From: Cotesia glomerata | Lineage: Eukaryota > Arthropoda > Insecta > Hymenoptera > Braconidae | Assembly: GCF_020080835.1 (NCBI RefSeq) | Contig: NC_058158.1 | Coordinates: 19,554,430 to 19,618,429, forward strand | Length of the DNA: 64,000 nucleotides | Reading direction: 5' to 3' | Part shown: in pieces, positions 42,628 to 58,129 of the stretch | How the letters are laid out: the number at the start of each line of letters is the position of its first letter | How positions within the stretch are numbered: position 1 is the stretch's first letter | Program-made: the position numbers and the translations under genes | The notes under the pieces: generated by a model | Seen by the model: the letters and a program-made list of their open reading frames with translations, nothing else | The model's database searches: none | What the model was told of the DNA's origin: nothing

Positions 42628-44035
42628 TTTCGTTTATCAGTTATCTTCTTGAGTGCCACTTGGTATACTGGGCACCTGCTTGTGCCAGCATAATTGGCGT
42701 TATTCTCTGTACCGGGTTGATCAGCACACAGTGTGCATTTAGCAGGCTTATTACATTCGGCGATTTTGTCTCCCTCTTCTCCAAATTAATGCAAAGTTTG
42801 GAGCGGTCGACTTTACTTGTGCACTGAACCGCACGGTGTCCAAAATGCCAGCATTTATAACATCGGACTGGTCTTAGTACTGTTCTAATACGACAATTGG
42901 TCCAGCCGATCCTAATCTTACCGTGTTCTCCTACCACTTTCTGCGCTACCGTTGCTGCTAGAGTCACCGACGCAATTTGTGTTCTGCTACGTAAGACCTT
43001 ACGAATTTCAATGGCCTCTACTGTTATACCACAATCGTTTCCAGCTGCCTCTTGTAAAGCTGTTAGAATGTCATCTTTAGTTGTAGTATCGTCAATATCG
43101 CGAATTTCCAGGTCTTCTTCAGGTCCTGTACTAATGACATTTGCGTCCTCCTTAAGTATTCCCACGATAGTCTTCTGCAGGTCTTTACCTCTATCACTAC
43201 TGCCTTTCGACAGCGTGATGAGAATGTTCCCTGTTGCGGTCCTGCATATTTTCTCGACTGTGTTGTTGACCTGATCTGGGCGAACGTCCGCCTTGATCCG
43301 TGTAAGTATTTCAGAATACTTATCATTGTTCGCTGGACGAGTAATAAGTGCCTCCGGTCTCGTTGCTGTTCTTGTTGGCTTCTGGTTCGGCTTCGGTGGA
43401 GGCACCAGAGGTTTTTCTGGGGGCAGTTTCCTGCGCTCCTTCTTCTTGTCCTTTCTGGACTGCACCTTTTCCCAGCCTGGCTTCTTGTTCTGTTCACAAG
43501 AGTTTTGTGGAAGATCCTTAACCACTTCCTGCTTCTTGATGGGATGACCAGGTCCAACGTCTTTCAGCTTCTTGGGAGTATGAAAAGCTCCGCCTTCGGG
43601 AGAACGAATTTTTCTTTTCAACTTCCTCAGGATGCGGCCGTCTTGGTCAAAGGATTCAGTCTCTGCCGTTGTGATAGTTTCACTTTCTTCTTCAGCGACT
43701 GATTCTCCGTCACCTTCGGCTCCAGTGTCCATCGCTTCTTCAACAACCACTTGACTGTTTCTCTCCGATGTAGCACAAGGGGTGCAGTGTAATGATGAGC
43801 GCCATTCTTTGTCCAGTTTCTTGAATCTTCCAAGAGCATTGACTACACCGGTTGTCTTGGTCTTTATCTCCTTGTGGATATTGACCTTAGTTTGGACAAA
43901 CTCTTGCAGCTCAATTGTCAGCTTCTCAAGGCGCTCCAACGCTTGCGTTCTCTTCATGTCAGCGCTTGCTTTAATCGCTGCTTGTTGAGCATGAAGCCCG
44001 TTTCTATTCATGTTTGTTTCCTGTAACGTACTCAT
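42624..44035 (-). pseudogene. Waldo-like ORF1 (gag-like, CCHC)
   Basis: I start it at ATG 44035 (MSTLQ) because copy 3 begins equivalently (MSKIQ); an upstream in-frame ATG at 44149 is probably not used. Features in order: helical, charged N-terminus (MKRTQALERLEKLTIELQEF), acidic serine stretch, basic nuclear-type region (KKKERRK), a prolinerich stretch, then an RRM-like region (NILITLSKGSSDRGKDLQ), and a zinc knuckle CYKCWHFGHRAVQC. In the next knuckle one base is missing after the codons for CIN. The frame therefore runs on to a false stop at 42641, while the true frame ends TGA at 42624. The protein would bind LINE RNA and carry it to the target. Confidence 0.88.
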
Positions 44036-44577
44036 ACTTTTTTGATTTACCAGCGCATCGTACGGAGTGGAGCGGGTTGCCATAACTAGGAACGGGTGTA
44101 CCCTCGGAGATAGTACTCCTACCCCAGTTCTCTGAGGCCTAGCTGACACTTAGCCAGTCCCGGAATACACGGACGGACTAGACTCGCTCGGAGCGGTGAA
44201 GATTCCGATCTCTAACACTCACTGCGTACTTCCTGATCAAGGCCCGAAGTGGCTGGCTCCTGATCCACTGCTGCAACTTTCACCTCGGCAGAGCAAGCTC
44301 ACATCAGCCGTTGCCTGCATCGTCGGAAACTACGATACAGGTTCCGGACACTCCCAGTGAGTTACAGCAGGAACCAATCGTCTTGCTAGGTCAGTTAGTG
44401 TGACCAACCCATTAAAGGGGAGTTTTGTCCACGGGAGCTTATTTTGTTTGGTTATTTTGCTTGGCTTCTACCCGCTGTACCTCATCAACTAAGAGATTAA
44501 GTGTCATCCAAGGACAGCGAGCGTTCTCCCATCCGCTCGGGGAGACGCGCCCGGTAGCAGTATCTCTTCTGCCCCGA

Positions 44578-44580
<3 letters not shown>

Positions 44581-44634
<54 letters not shown>

Positions 44635-44638
44635 TGTG
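44581..44638. repeat. (TG)n, target of LINE copy 1
   Basis: 29 TG units with one TA. On the minus strand this is (CA)n directly preceding the LINE 5' end. Confidence 0.95.
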
Positions 44639-44649
44639 GGTTCTATGAC

Positions 44650-45600
44650 TCTATATCCGCGGACAAAATATCCCCGACAAAATATCCTGGACAAAATATC
44701 CTCAGACAAAATATCCTTAAGACAAAATATCCTTAGGACAAAAAATCCATGGATAAAAAATCCGTGGACAAAATATAAAAAAATTGACATATCAAATACA
44801 AATAAATTTACACGCGGATACTCTGAATTGCAACAGTTGTTTATTGAAATTAATATTTATAGATTATTATCATTAATCATTAATACATTTAAATCATTAA
44901 TATAAAATTGTTTCATATACATGTTGTAAACTCAGAAATATATAAATAATATTGTTATTAATTGTTAACATTGATATAATAATTTTCGTAACTATAATTA
45001 GAAAACTATAATCTTATTTAATACTTTTTTTAAAAACTTTTTTTAGTTAGTTTGTTTTTTTAATTAATTTTATTTTAATTTGAAATTAATTTTTTTTTTA
45101 GATAGAAATTTTTTCAAATTTTATTTTAAACGCGGGTAATTATGTTGCGCCCTTTTAACATGGTTTTTGTGTGTGTTTATTCGATATTAGACCAACACAA
45201 ACGCGGATAATCATGTTGCGCCCTTTTAACATGGTTTTTGTGTGTGTTTATTCGATATTAGACCAACACAAACGCGGATAATCACGTTGCGCCCTTTTAA
45301 CATGGTTTTTGTGTGTGTTTATTCGATATTAGACCAACACAAACGCGGGTAATCGTGTTGCGCTCTTTTAACATGGTTTTTGTGTGTGTTTATTCGATAA
45401 ACACCCTTAAATTATTGAGGGTCAACTTAACACATTTTTAATATTAAAAGTATGATTATTAAATTAAAAATATTATTGAACTTTAGAATATTTTGTCCAC
45501 GGATTTTTTATCCATGGATATTTTGTCTTAAGGATTTTTTGTCTTAAGGATATTTTGTCTAAGGATATTTTGACAAGGATATTTTGTCGGGGAAGCTTCC
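44650..45600. mobile_element. Fold-back element with arms made of short repeats
   Basis: Arms 44655-44780 and 45485-45592 are inverted copies, each built of five to seven variants of GACAAAATATCC, plus AAAAAATCCATGGATAAAAA and CCGTGGACAAAAT. The core is AT-rich with a 71-bp tandem array. TG microsatellites in the same strand orientation flank both sides, so it probably inserted in a TG tract. No ORF. Confidence 0.8.
45130..45400. repeat. 71-bp tandem repeat, 3.8 copies
   Basis: Units start at 45130, 45201, 45272 and 45343, exactly 71 bp apart, each with ACGCGG, TTGCGCCCTTTTAACATGG and TTCGATATTAGACC. Differences are few, so the array is young. Confidence 0.95.
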
Positions 45601-45624
45601 CTGACTATTCCCGCGGTGTATGTA

Positions 45625-45628
<4 letters not shown>

Positions 45629-45680
<52 letters not shown>
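45629..45680. repeat. (TG)n at the 3' end of LINE copy 2
   Basis: 26 units. Read on the minus strand the LINE ends CCCCCTAC, ten A, then this (CA)n. Confidence 0.95.
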
Positions 45681-47377
<1,697 letters not shown>

Positions 47378-48379
47378 TATGTGACTCACTTATAACTTTT
47401 GAACAACTTAACCGATCGGAATCTACTAAACGGCATTCTAAAGAGTTCCCTTAAACGTAGATTTCCTCTGAATTTGGACCGGTTCGGACCAATAGATTTT
47501 GAGAAATTTTGAAAAATTTCAAAAAAAAAAAATAAGAAAAAAATTTTTTTTGAAAGTGATTTTTTTGGAATAACTTTTAAACGGCTTCATCGATCAACTT
47601 CAAAAACTAATCTTCTATTGAGCTTGAAAAACCACATCGATCGCCGCTAATCCGGCCAAAATCGGTTGAATCGTTCGAGACAAATTCGAAAAAAGTGTTT
47701 TTTTGACATAACTTCGTCATTTATTCTCGGATCGTTTTTGATGATATAGAATAATTTTAAGAACTTAAAAAACCGCGTCGATCGCCGCCAATAACGTCGA
47801 AATCGATTTATTGATTCGAGAGATATCCTCGATAAAATATTTGGAAACAAGTGTTTTTTATAACAACTCTGACATTTTTTGAAATAACTTTTAAACGGCT
47901 CTATTGATCGATTTCAAAAACTAATCAGCTATTGGCATGGAAAAATTACGTCGATCGCCGTCAAGCCGGTCAAAATTAGTAAATTCATTTAAGAGATGTC
48001 ATGAACGAAAGAAAACCGAAAAAGTGTTTTTTTTTAAATATCTCCAAATTTCCTAGTTTTATCAATTCAAATTTGAAGATTTTTTATGAAACTAAAAACA
48101 CTGTCTCAAATGCTGCTAACCGCGTAAAAATCGGTTGATTCATTCAAAAGCTAGTGCAGTTTGAAAATTAAAAAATTATCGTACTATGAAATTTCCACTA
48201 GACTTTTGAGCTCGAAGAGCTCAAAAGCATGGAAGAGCTATCTTTTTAAGCTCGAAGAGCTAAAAATAATACATAAATCGTATTTTTGAGCTTGGAGAGC
48301 TCAAAAACTTCATTAGTGCAGTTTTATGCACCTAGGTATAGAATTAGCGGGAAGTTGCACGGATAGCTTTCTGGGTCTA

Positions 48380-48654
48380 CACTGTTAAAAATTTCTATAG
48401 TATTTTTACTAAAAATGTGTTGAAAGTTTTTACGCACCACAATATAGTAATTATAATACACAGTTTTGTAAATTTACTCCACTTTTTACTCCAACTCAAT
48501 TTAGGAAAATTAAGAAACAATTTTTGTAATTTACTAAACATCTATCGGCAATTTGTTTAACAATATTACAATACGAGATTGTAATTTTACACAACAAATT
48601 CTATTAAAAATATTTTGTAAGTTTAGTACTCCGAGAAAAAATATTCAATATATA

Positions 48655-48692
<38 letters not shown>

Positions 48693-50262
48693 TAGTTGAT
48701 AGTTGAAATAGTAAAAAAAATAATTTGATTTGATATTTGTTGTGATTTTATTTTTATGAAGCGCTAATTATATTTTCCGAAATTTGGCACTTCATACAGA
48801 CCTTAATTTGCTATTCACTAAATATAAAGTGAAAAACGCATTTGCCCTAACTAAGAATCGAACGCGAGCCACGCACTTGCCAGACCGATACCTAACCCCC
48901 TACACCGTACGACCGATCGGTGGTTTAATATCTCATTATTTTTATAAGCTAATCCTACGGGGTAATGGAGCATTACGACTTATTTTTACATTATTTGTGT
49001 TATTTGATGCCATTTATTGATGGAAAATAACTAACTTTTACATTATTTATAATCATTAAATATTATAAAATAAGAGTCTAACATATACTCGTTCAAATAT
49101 ATCGATTCCGAAATGATCTTTCGAAAGTAATATTGAAATGTATAAAAGATTCACGATGCCTCGAATTTATTATTAGTAATAAGTTATTACAAATAAACAA
49201 CTATAGACTGAAAATTAGTAAAAATAAATATGAAGGACATTGTTGTTTTTTAATACATCAGTCTACATCAACAAGTAGACGCGATTATAGTTCAAATTTA
49301 TAATCGTATTGAACTTCGGCTTTATAATTAAAAAAAAATTTAATAAATAAATTAAAAAATATTTTCAAAAACATAAGAAAATGACTTATAACAAAATCCC
49401 AACTTGGAGTATTTTAAACTTATTTTTCCCATTAGTTTTATATAAAACATATCTCAAAAGTTATGCTGTATAGTGATAGAGGAATATATTCAATAATTAT
49501 GATTTAAATTAAAAGTGAAAATTAAACACTGAAGATTTCGAACGTGATTATTCTCACCTAAGAAAAAAATAAGTATCTCAAATAATTGATTGTCTACTGA
49601 CTATATTGTTTACGAACATTAAAGTTGACCATAAATAATCAATGGAAACTTTTATTTTTTATATTTTTTATTTTTTGAATTATTGGGAACTATTTAATTA
49701 TGCATAAAATTGAGAAAAAAACGGCCCTTCTTATATTATACGAAATTGCTATAACTAAAAGAATATAGTAAATGAAATTACAAACAATGTTTGCAAATAT
49801 AAGGCGTTTTCATAGTAATTTAGCAAAAAGTTTTGTAAAATTACCACACACATTATAAACAATAATAATTGTGGTTGAAATTAAAATTCACAATTTAATT
49901 TCACAATTAAAATTTGAATATTACAAAGAAAGTTACTAAATTTTCAATGACTCCATTGTAATTTCTATTACAACTTTGTTTTGTGATTTTATAAAAATTT
50001 CTAGTAAACCAAATTACAAACAATGTTTGTAAATCTCAAAGATTTGTATTGAAATTCGACAAACAGTTTCGTAAAATTACAATACAATTAGGATTCTTAC
50101 ATGAAAATCGTAAAATTACAATACATCCTACTAACTTTCCTGACAATTTTGAAAAATTACCAAAATTGTTTCATAACTTCGCAGTAGTAAACATCGATTT
50201 GTAATTTTACCCAGCATTTGTTTTGTAAAATGATTGTAATTTTACAAATATTTTTAACAGTG
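48380..50262. mobile_element. TIR element with TA duplication, nested in X
   Basis: Ends CACTGTTAAAAAT and ATTTTTAACAGTG (left and right), with TA at 48378-48379 and 50263-50264. The inner termini have AATTACAAACAATGTTTGTAAAT-type repeats. A (TA)n tract (48658-48690) and a tRNA-like sequence lie inside. No transposase; a Tc1/mariner-type MITE-like element is the best guess. Confidence 0.8.
48844..48914 (-). other. tRNA-like sequence, family with 57462-57534
   Basis: Minus-strand GGTGTAGGGGGTTAGGTATC (A-box region) and GCGTTCGATTCTTAG (B-box region) are spaced as in tRNAs. About 250 bp including flanks is shared with 57440-57690, so it belongs to a tRNA-derived SINE-like repeat. Confidence 0.55.
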
Positions 50263-50264
50263 TA

Positions 50265-50850
50265 CCGTTTTTCTAATTTTTTTTCTTGTTACAGTATAGT
50301 TTTATAGACTAAAAAAATGAGATTTAGAAAATTTCAGTTCAAAATTTAAGTTTTGAAAGGTCGCTCATAATTTTTTTTAATTCATTAGTGCATTAGTTTA
50401 GATTTTTTCGAGCGACCTTTTACTATTCAATTTAAAATTCCATGCAATTTTTTTTTAATGAGTATAATAATCGATAAAATGGGATAAAATCGATAAAAAT
50501 ACATCACGAGATGGACTCAAAATCAAGCTCAATGTAGAAAACATAATTTCTTGAATTTAATCACTTTTTTTAATCAACTACCAGGCGTGGGTTCGAATCC
50601 CAAGCTGTTCTTAGAAACCAGCTTGGTTGCGATTTGACCTGTCGCGAAGGTCATGATTTTTAAAAACCAAAAAGACTCTAACGTACCACACCAATCAGTT
50701 TAAATCGGCGATATGACTAATAAAAGAAAAAAAAATAAATCATGAGCGACCTTTCAAAATTTAAATTTTGAACTGATGTTTTCAGAATCTCGTTCTTTTT
50801 TTGTCTATAAAATCATACGGTTACGAGAAAAAAAATTAAAAAAAAAAAAG
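50265..50850. repeat. Inverted repeat with a B-box in the loop
   Basis: Arms at 50270-50370 and 50735-50850 share CTAATTTTTTTTC, ATAGACTAAAAAAA and TTGAAAGGTCGCTCAT (inverted). In the loop at 50585-50606 GTGGGTTCGAATCCCAAGC is a well-paired T-arm with the Pol III B-box, a further tRNA-like remnant. Confidence 0.75.
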
Positions 50851-51652
50851 TTCGATTTTTGAAATTTTAAAAAATTTGGAGCGACCTCTTGAAAATTTTT
50901 TTTTAAGCTTTTGGAGATGGCTCTTAAAACATCATAAACTAACATTTTTTCACTTGAGAAAAAAAAAAAATTAGAAAAACGGTTCACGATAATGGCCATT
51001 CCTGCAACAACCCGCTAAATTCATACCTGCGCGTTTAAAATTGTACTTATGACATTTTTGAGATTTTCTAGCTCAAAATATAATTTATGTGATAATTTGA
51101 GCTCACTGTGTTCACAGAGATAATATTTCTATGCATTTGAGCTCTCCCAGCTCAAACAAGAAGTTTCATCGAACACTATTTTTGGAATTTTGAAACCGCA
51201 ATAACTTTTGAATGGATAAACCGATTTTCTTGCGGTTGGCGGCAATCGACGCAGTTTTATCATTCCCATAAGTGATTCACAGGTTTTATTGATCGATGCA
51301 AAAATTGCAGAGTAATCCCAAAAAAACACTTTTTTCGGGTTTCTTTCGTTATCGATATCTCTCGAACGAATCAACCGATTTTTAACAGTTTGGTGGAGAT
51401 CGACGTATTTTTTTTTGTGTCCTACGCTAACAAGTTTTTGGAATCGATCAGGAGAGCCGTTTAAAAGTTATCAAAAAAAACCACATTTGAAAAAAATTTA
51501 ACTCTTAGTTTTTTTAAGATTTCTCAAAATCTACTGATCCGAATCGGTCCAAATTATACTTAAAATCTAAGTTTTGCCAAACCCTTTCAAATGGCATCAA
51601 ACTCGATAAAATCGAATCAGCCGTTCAAAAGTTATAAGCGGTTCACCTACTT

Positions 51653-52562
<910 letters not shown>

Positions 52563-53636
52563 ACTACTATTAATATTAAGAGGCCTATAATCGCAATTTT
52601 TGATTTTTTTTTTTCTAGAACGGGATTTTCTCTCATAACTCCTAAACCATCAAGGTAAGTGAAATTTACTAGACATTTTTCCAAGAGAATTTAATAGTCT
52701 ACAAAAAATTACTAATTTAAATTTTTTGTCAGAAGAACCGCTTTCTCGTAACCACGCCTTGAAAATTTGTATGATTTTACACTTTGACTTTTCACTTTTG
52801 TAATTTACTTAAAAATCAGTATTCGTAAAAAATCTAACAAAAGATCTTAAAGGAAATTTAATCCCCTACAAAAAACGTTCTTTAACATTTTTAGCTAAAT
52901 ACACTTTTTTCAAAGTTATTCAAATTTAAGTTGAAGTCAAAATTAAATTCTTGTTTTTTTCGCTGTAAATTTAATTTTTTTCGCTCGTTGAAAAATTCGA
53001 CTTTTTTATAGATAATAATTTTTATTTTATCAACCAGATTACTCAAAATTTGGAAAAGTTTCAATAAATATTAGATTTATCAATGTTAAAAACTTTTTTT
53101 CGTCAGAAACCTGCATTGTTACTGTTCTTTAATCGGTTAAAAAATATAAGTTTGAATTTAGCCAAAATCCGACGATTGATATCTTCAGGAAAATATCGAT
53201 TAGCAAAATTTTTCAAAGTTATAATGGCGTGTATTTACATCGTCTTGTGGAGTATTATTTTATTAATTATAAAATTCATTATTTAGGCTGCAATGTTAAA
53301 ATTAAATTCGGTGTTACGCTTTTATATTACGCGGACAACTACTCCACACTGTCGAAAAAATGAACTACCTAACTACTTAGTTTAAGACGCTAAACTACCT
53401 AATTTAAATCTAAAAACTGCATCGAATGATGCCGATAAGCACATCAAAATCGAAAAATTCATCCGTAAGTTATAACTGGTGAAAAATTACAAATTAATTG
53501 TAGACTATTGAATTTTTAAGAAAAAATGTCTAGTCAATTTCATTTACCTCGGTGGCTCAGGAGTTATGAGAGAAAATCCCGTTCTAGAAAAAAAATCAAA
53601 TAATGCGATGATAGACCTCTTAATTTTAATATTCAG
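52563..53636. mobile_element. 1.07-kb fold-back element
   Basis: Arms of ~150 bp: 52563-52720 and 53490-53636 share, inverted, TATTAAGAGG, TCTAGAACGGGATTTTCTCT, CATAACTCCT and AGTCTACAA. The core has one meaningless short frame. Inserted in ORF1 of LINE copy 3. Confidence 0.85.
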
Positions 53637-54301
53637 GGCTCTAATTCTTACAATATTTTTTTTGCCATCCCAAATAATATTGTCGATATAGTTTAAAAAA
53701 AAATAGTTGAATTTTTTGGCCCAGTCTAATAAACAGTGATCAATAAATACTCCTTGGAGTCAAAAGAAGAGGTTGGAAATAACAAAAAACATTCTTCAAA
53801 ATCCTGATTTTAATGATAAGCATCTTAAAACAAGTTTTTTAATAGATCCACCCTTCAAATACTTCAAAAAATCTATGTAACCCAAAAAAGTTTTAAAAAA
53901 GCGAATTTGTACCACAATATTATAACAAGTATGATAGATGCTCCAGAAAAGTGGAAAATTTCTGACAATTTAGAATAGTTTCAACTTTGACCTTGAATAA
54001 CTTTCGAAGGAGTGCATGAATCAAAAATTAATAAGAGACCTTTTTGGTAGAACATTCAATTTTCTGTAAGTACATGTCATTGTTTATTTGTTTGATAATT
54101 CGTTGCAGAGCTACAAAATTCCAAACTTGAAGGATCAGATTTTCCCATGTCATTTAAATGAGAAATGGAAAATCGTGATGCGGGATATCTCAATAAAAAA
54201 ATTAAGAGCTGTCCGTTAAACCGTCGTATTTTTTCGGTATTCTGAACACGATTTTCAGTATATTTTTCGAAAAAAAAAATAGTCGATTTTTTTTTATACA
54301 G

Positions 54302-54304
<3 letters not shown>
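53637..54304. other. Unassigned AT-rich repeat-like sequence
   Basis: Style resembles the other low-GC repeats (TTTCGAAGGAGTGCATGAATC). No ORF, no match inside the window. Confidence 0.4.

Positions 54305-54386
<82 letters not shown>
54305..54386. repeat. (TA)n microsatellite
   Basis: About 41 TA units. Confidence 0.95.
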
Positions 54387-54389
<3 letters not shown>

Positions 54390-55420
54390 GGGTGTGTTAT
54401 TTTAGGGCATTATTTTTTTTTTTACTGATATACCAGAAAATTTGGTAGTTTATAGAAAATTAGAAATTATGTCGCTGTGCTACAGGGTTTAAGTCCAATA
54501 GCGGCTTGGCTCATCGAAAAATTCGATCCACAGATTCGGTAGAATCTGGCGCCAAGTTCCGTTCAAATCCGTTGTAAACGGAGCGCCAGACTACCGAGTG
54601 TGTTTGCTGTAAGCAAAACGGTATTTCGAGGTTGCAAAATTTTATTTAATTCGACGGTACTTCTTGTTCCTAAATTTTATATTATAACAGTAATTCATAC
54701 TTTATTTTACTGATATCAATTAATTATATTCAATTATAACCATGAATTTACTTGAAATTATTAAATTTTATCAGCACAAACTATAGCAAGCTCAAAAATT
54801 TCGATCCTGACTTTTTATCGATGTAAAAAGTGACATGCCACAGACAAAGTAATTCGAGAATGCATGGTAATCCTCCAATAGATGGGAAACTACAGTTAAA
54901 AAAATAAATTTCACAGCTTGCATCTACACCCACCAGGGTTCGCTGCAATTATTTTTACATAAACTGTAGCTCCAAGGGGATAGTTTGCTATAAAAAATGC
55001 AGCCAACTTGAGATTTAAGTTAGTACCAATTGCAAATTTTTATTATAATTACAAAAAATATTGAAATCCGAACAAAAACAGTTTCACTGTAAAAAAATCG
55101 CGCCAAGTCCACGTTCATAAGACTATTAAGGAAAAAAAAATTTTTTTTTCTTCACAAAAAGATATAAAATAGAAAAATTAAAAAATCCAAGTAACCGATA
55201 TGATTGTATATGATTTTCGGAAATTAAAAAAAATTTTGTTGTAAATTTAAAAATTAAGAAAAAAATTTTGGAACGTACTTGGTGTGCGTCATTGTGTATT
55301 TTAATTTTTTTAAAGTCCTAGTAAATAGATTTTACGAATTTCATTAAAAGTAAAATATTTTGCAACCACGCACACTAAATACGTTCTAAAATTTTGTAGA
55401 AAATTAATTGTACATATTCT
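54387..55420. other. Unassigned
   Basis: A GC-richer block at 54480-54640 and AT-rich remainder. No gene or internal repeat was recognised. Confidence 0.4.
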
Positions 55421-56816
55421 TTACGAATTTTATTAAAATAAGTAGCCAAATTTCTTTTCTACAACTCAAGTGTTTAGAAAATGCATTCATTTTGATCTGT
55501 TACATTACCGCGATCCCGTAATAAGAATAATTCATCGGTTGTGTAATCAGCAAAAAGAAAATGTATGTAAAATTCTCAGTCCGTTGAATGAACAGAAAAA
55601 TATTTAAATCGGTTGACCTTGGAGGCCATCTCTATAATTTCCTGTTTCTCCTAAGATTATATCAAATTTTATATTTGTAGGAACAATATGAATTTTTTGA
55701 CAATTATCACTCCCGCACTTCTATGCGGGGGGGGGGGGGAGGGCTTCGGAAGATCCTATTTAAAATAATTTCTTCACTATAAACAAAAAGTTTCAACTAA
55801 AGTTCGAGTCCATAAAAAATATTTTTGGAGTTAGAATTCGAGAAAATCCATTCTTAGCCAAACTTGACATCATATACGAAGATTCCGACCACAATTAGTG
55901 TCTGTAGAAGTTACCGTTTAAAAATAAAATTTTAATATTTTAACACCCATCCCCGCAATCCCTATCAGAAGTATAATTTTTTAAAATTAATTTTGAGATG
56001 ATCTCTGCATAAGAAGTGAAAGATTCCTACGAAATTTATAGTTTTTAGAAGCTACATTTTGGAAATTAAGATTTTTTATTGTTAACACTCATCCCCGCGA
56101 TACGTATTGGAAGTGGGGTTCATTATAAAATCCGCTCTTATATCATTTCTATATCACATATAGAAGACTTCTACTAAATTTGGAGTCTATAAGAGCTATA
56201 GCTTGGAAATTACAAATTTTTATTATTAACACCCACCCCTGCAAGCCCCTGTGAGGTGAACTATCATAAAATTTGTTCATATATTATTTCTACATCTCTT
56301 ACGGAAGATTCCTACGAAATTTGAAAGCTATAGGAGCTACATTTTAAGAACGGAAATTCTCCATTTTTAACGCCCTCGCAATCCTCTTTGGAATTGGATA
56401 TCGTAATATACGTTTATAAATTATTTTGACATCACTTATAGAAAATTCCTACCAAATTTAGAGTCTGTAAAAGTTGTAGTTTAAAAATTAAAAATTTTCA
56501 TTGTTAATACCCACTCCTACAACCCACTGTGTGGTGATCTATCGTAAAATTCGTTCATAGACTGTTTCTGCGTCTCTTACCGAATATTCTGACCAAATTT
56601 GGAGTCTATAGAAGTTTTAGTTTAAAAACGGGAATTTTTCATTGATAACGCCCCCGCAAACCCCTTTGGAGGAGGAATTTTTTTAAATTCGTTCTTAGCT
56701 GACCTCTACATGGCAAAAGTAACATTCCTACCAAATTTCAAGTTTCTAGGTCCTATGGTTCCCGAAATATCGTGATGAGCGACTATATAGATGGGAATCT
56801 CCTTTAATAATATAGA
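55421..56816 (-). mobile_element. Helitron relic, 3' end missing
   Basis: 5' end on the minus strand: TCTATATTATTAAAGGAG at 56816 after host A. Contains the start block CTCATCACGATAT and seven ~140-bp subterminal repeats (56790 down to 55780). 55430-55560 matches 4030-4190 of the other minus-strand copy (CGCGATCCCGTAATAAGAA). No CTAG-type end with the GC-rich segment was found to the left. A G-run of 12 lies at 55727-55738. Confidence 0.75.
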
Positions 56817-56989
56817 TTTGATAATTAAATTCACGTTTTAATTTATGTTGCTACATTCAGACACACACAAACACACAAATCTGCATATGACTACTAAAGA
56901 AATACAAAAACAATAACGATTTCGACTCCTATTTCATAACCACCACTAGGTTGACCGACATTATATATGTCCTAGCATTCGCAGAATTA
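56817..56989. other. Short spacer
   Basis: Nothing recognised apart from an ACACACAAACACACA stretch. Confidence 0.4.
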
Positions 56990-57461
56990 CCCGAGTCGAA
57001 ATTTAGAGCCCATTTAGAACCTTCTAAAATCGGATCTATTTCTGACTTAGGGGCTCAAACTAGAGCCTGTTTCTATGTTTAAGTAGGTCCGGTTTTGGTC
57101 CCACAAGCGCTACAAATTTCCGTTTTCGGCGCTTTAGAGCTCAAAATCGGACCTGATGAACATAAAAATTAGATCCGATTTTGAACCCCTGAGTCCTCTT
57201 TTATTATTATTTTTTTATTAATTAATTTTTATTTCCCTTAGTTGCCACGACTGGCCCATGCCTGGTTACCAGGACTGTGCCTTAGTCAATTTTCAAGTTT
57301 GCCTCATGCTATTCCATAAGAAATAATAAAAAAATTAATTTTTTAAGCATCATTTTTTTTTCTATTTGATTTTAAATGTAGAGGCTAACGCAAATTCAGA
57401 CTGTTTGACTCTTATTTAAACCTAACTTTCGCTAATCATAGAAATAAAGTGAAAATCGCAT

Positions 57462-57534
57462 CCGTCCTATCCGAGATTCGAACCCGAGCCGCGCGCTTGC
57501 TAGACTGATACCTAACCCCTACACTATACGACCG
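57462..57534 (-). other. tRNA-like sequence
   Basis: Minus-strand AGTGTAGGGGTTAGGTATC resembles the A-box side of Asp/Glu/His tRNAs, and GCTCGGGTTCGAATCTCGG contains a good B-box. Best preserved member of the pair with 48844-48914; the anticodon stem does not pair cleanly. Confidence 0.6.
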
Positions 57535-58129
57535 ATGAGCTGCTACGCATCTCATCATTCTTATAAGCTAAATCTATATAATGATGAAGTGTGACGGTTT
57601 AATAATTTATGTTATTTAATATTGTGTTTTGATGAAAATTAACTATTTTTTACACATGGTTATTAATTAAAAACAATGCAAAAGTCAAGTCCTTATATTA
57701 CTCTAGAATTTGTACACCATTCTGTGGATTTTCAATATTTTATTATAAATTTTAATATTTAAAATTATCAATATTAAAAATTTAACTGTAAATTATTAAA
57801 TTTTAAATTTTTTAAAGACCATATCAATTTTGACGATATGTAATTGTTTTGGTTGAATAATAAATTTTAAATTTTAGCATTTGCTAACAAATATTCGTTA
57901 AACAATAAATTTTTACAATAATTTTAAAAAAATTCATTGTGTTGAATCAAGACGAAAAATTCTTGAATCAAATAAAATTCACTTAAACCAATATAAATTT
58001 CTTAGTTGAAGAATTTTTCTCTTCAGATCAAGAAGAAAAATTTTTTTAGTTAATAAATTTAATTTTTTAATTATTGATGGAAATTTTAATTAAATAATTG
58101 ATAGAAAAATCAATTATTAATAAATGTAA

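Larger units (their letters stand above)
38121..44580 (-). mobile_element. Waldo-like R1-clade LINE, copy 1 (near full length)
   Basis: Minus-strand order is: 5' UTR starting beside a (CA)n tract at 44580, ORF1 (44035-42624), ORF2 endonuclease (42627-41590), a solo LTR insertion, ORF2 reverse transcriptase and C-terminus (40236-38257), 3' UTR with GGGTTTAGGGTTTAGTGGG. The apurinic-type endonuclease, R1-like RT and C-terminal CCHC without RNase H place it in the R1 clade. Adjacency to CA repeats in all three copies points to the Waldo group, which targets ACAY repeats. Inactive: frameshifts, stops and the LTR. Confidence 0.85.

Noticed and set aside
45130..45400. Possible CRISPR-like spaced repeats
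   Set aside because: Units are contiguous 71-bp tandem repeats without unique spacers, in a eukaryotic genome.
54545..54556. TGGCGCC resembling a primer-binding site
   Set aside because: No adjacent LTR and the following bases do not match a tRNA-Lys site.
55727..55738. G12 run as a possible regulatory or quadruplex site
   Set aside because: A single homopolymer inside a Helitron relic; no further G-tracts for a quadruplex.
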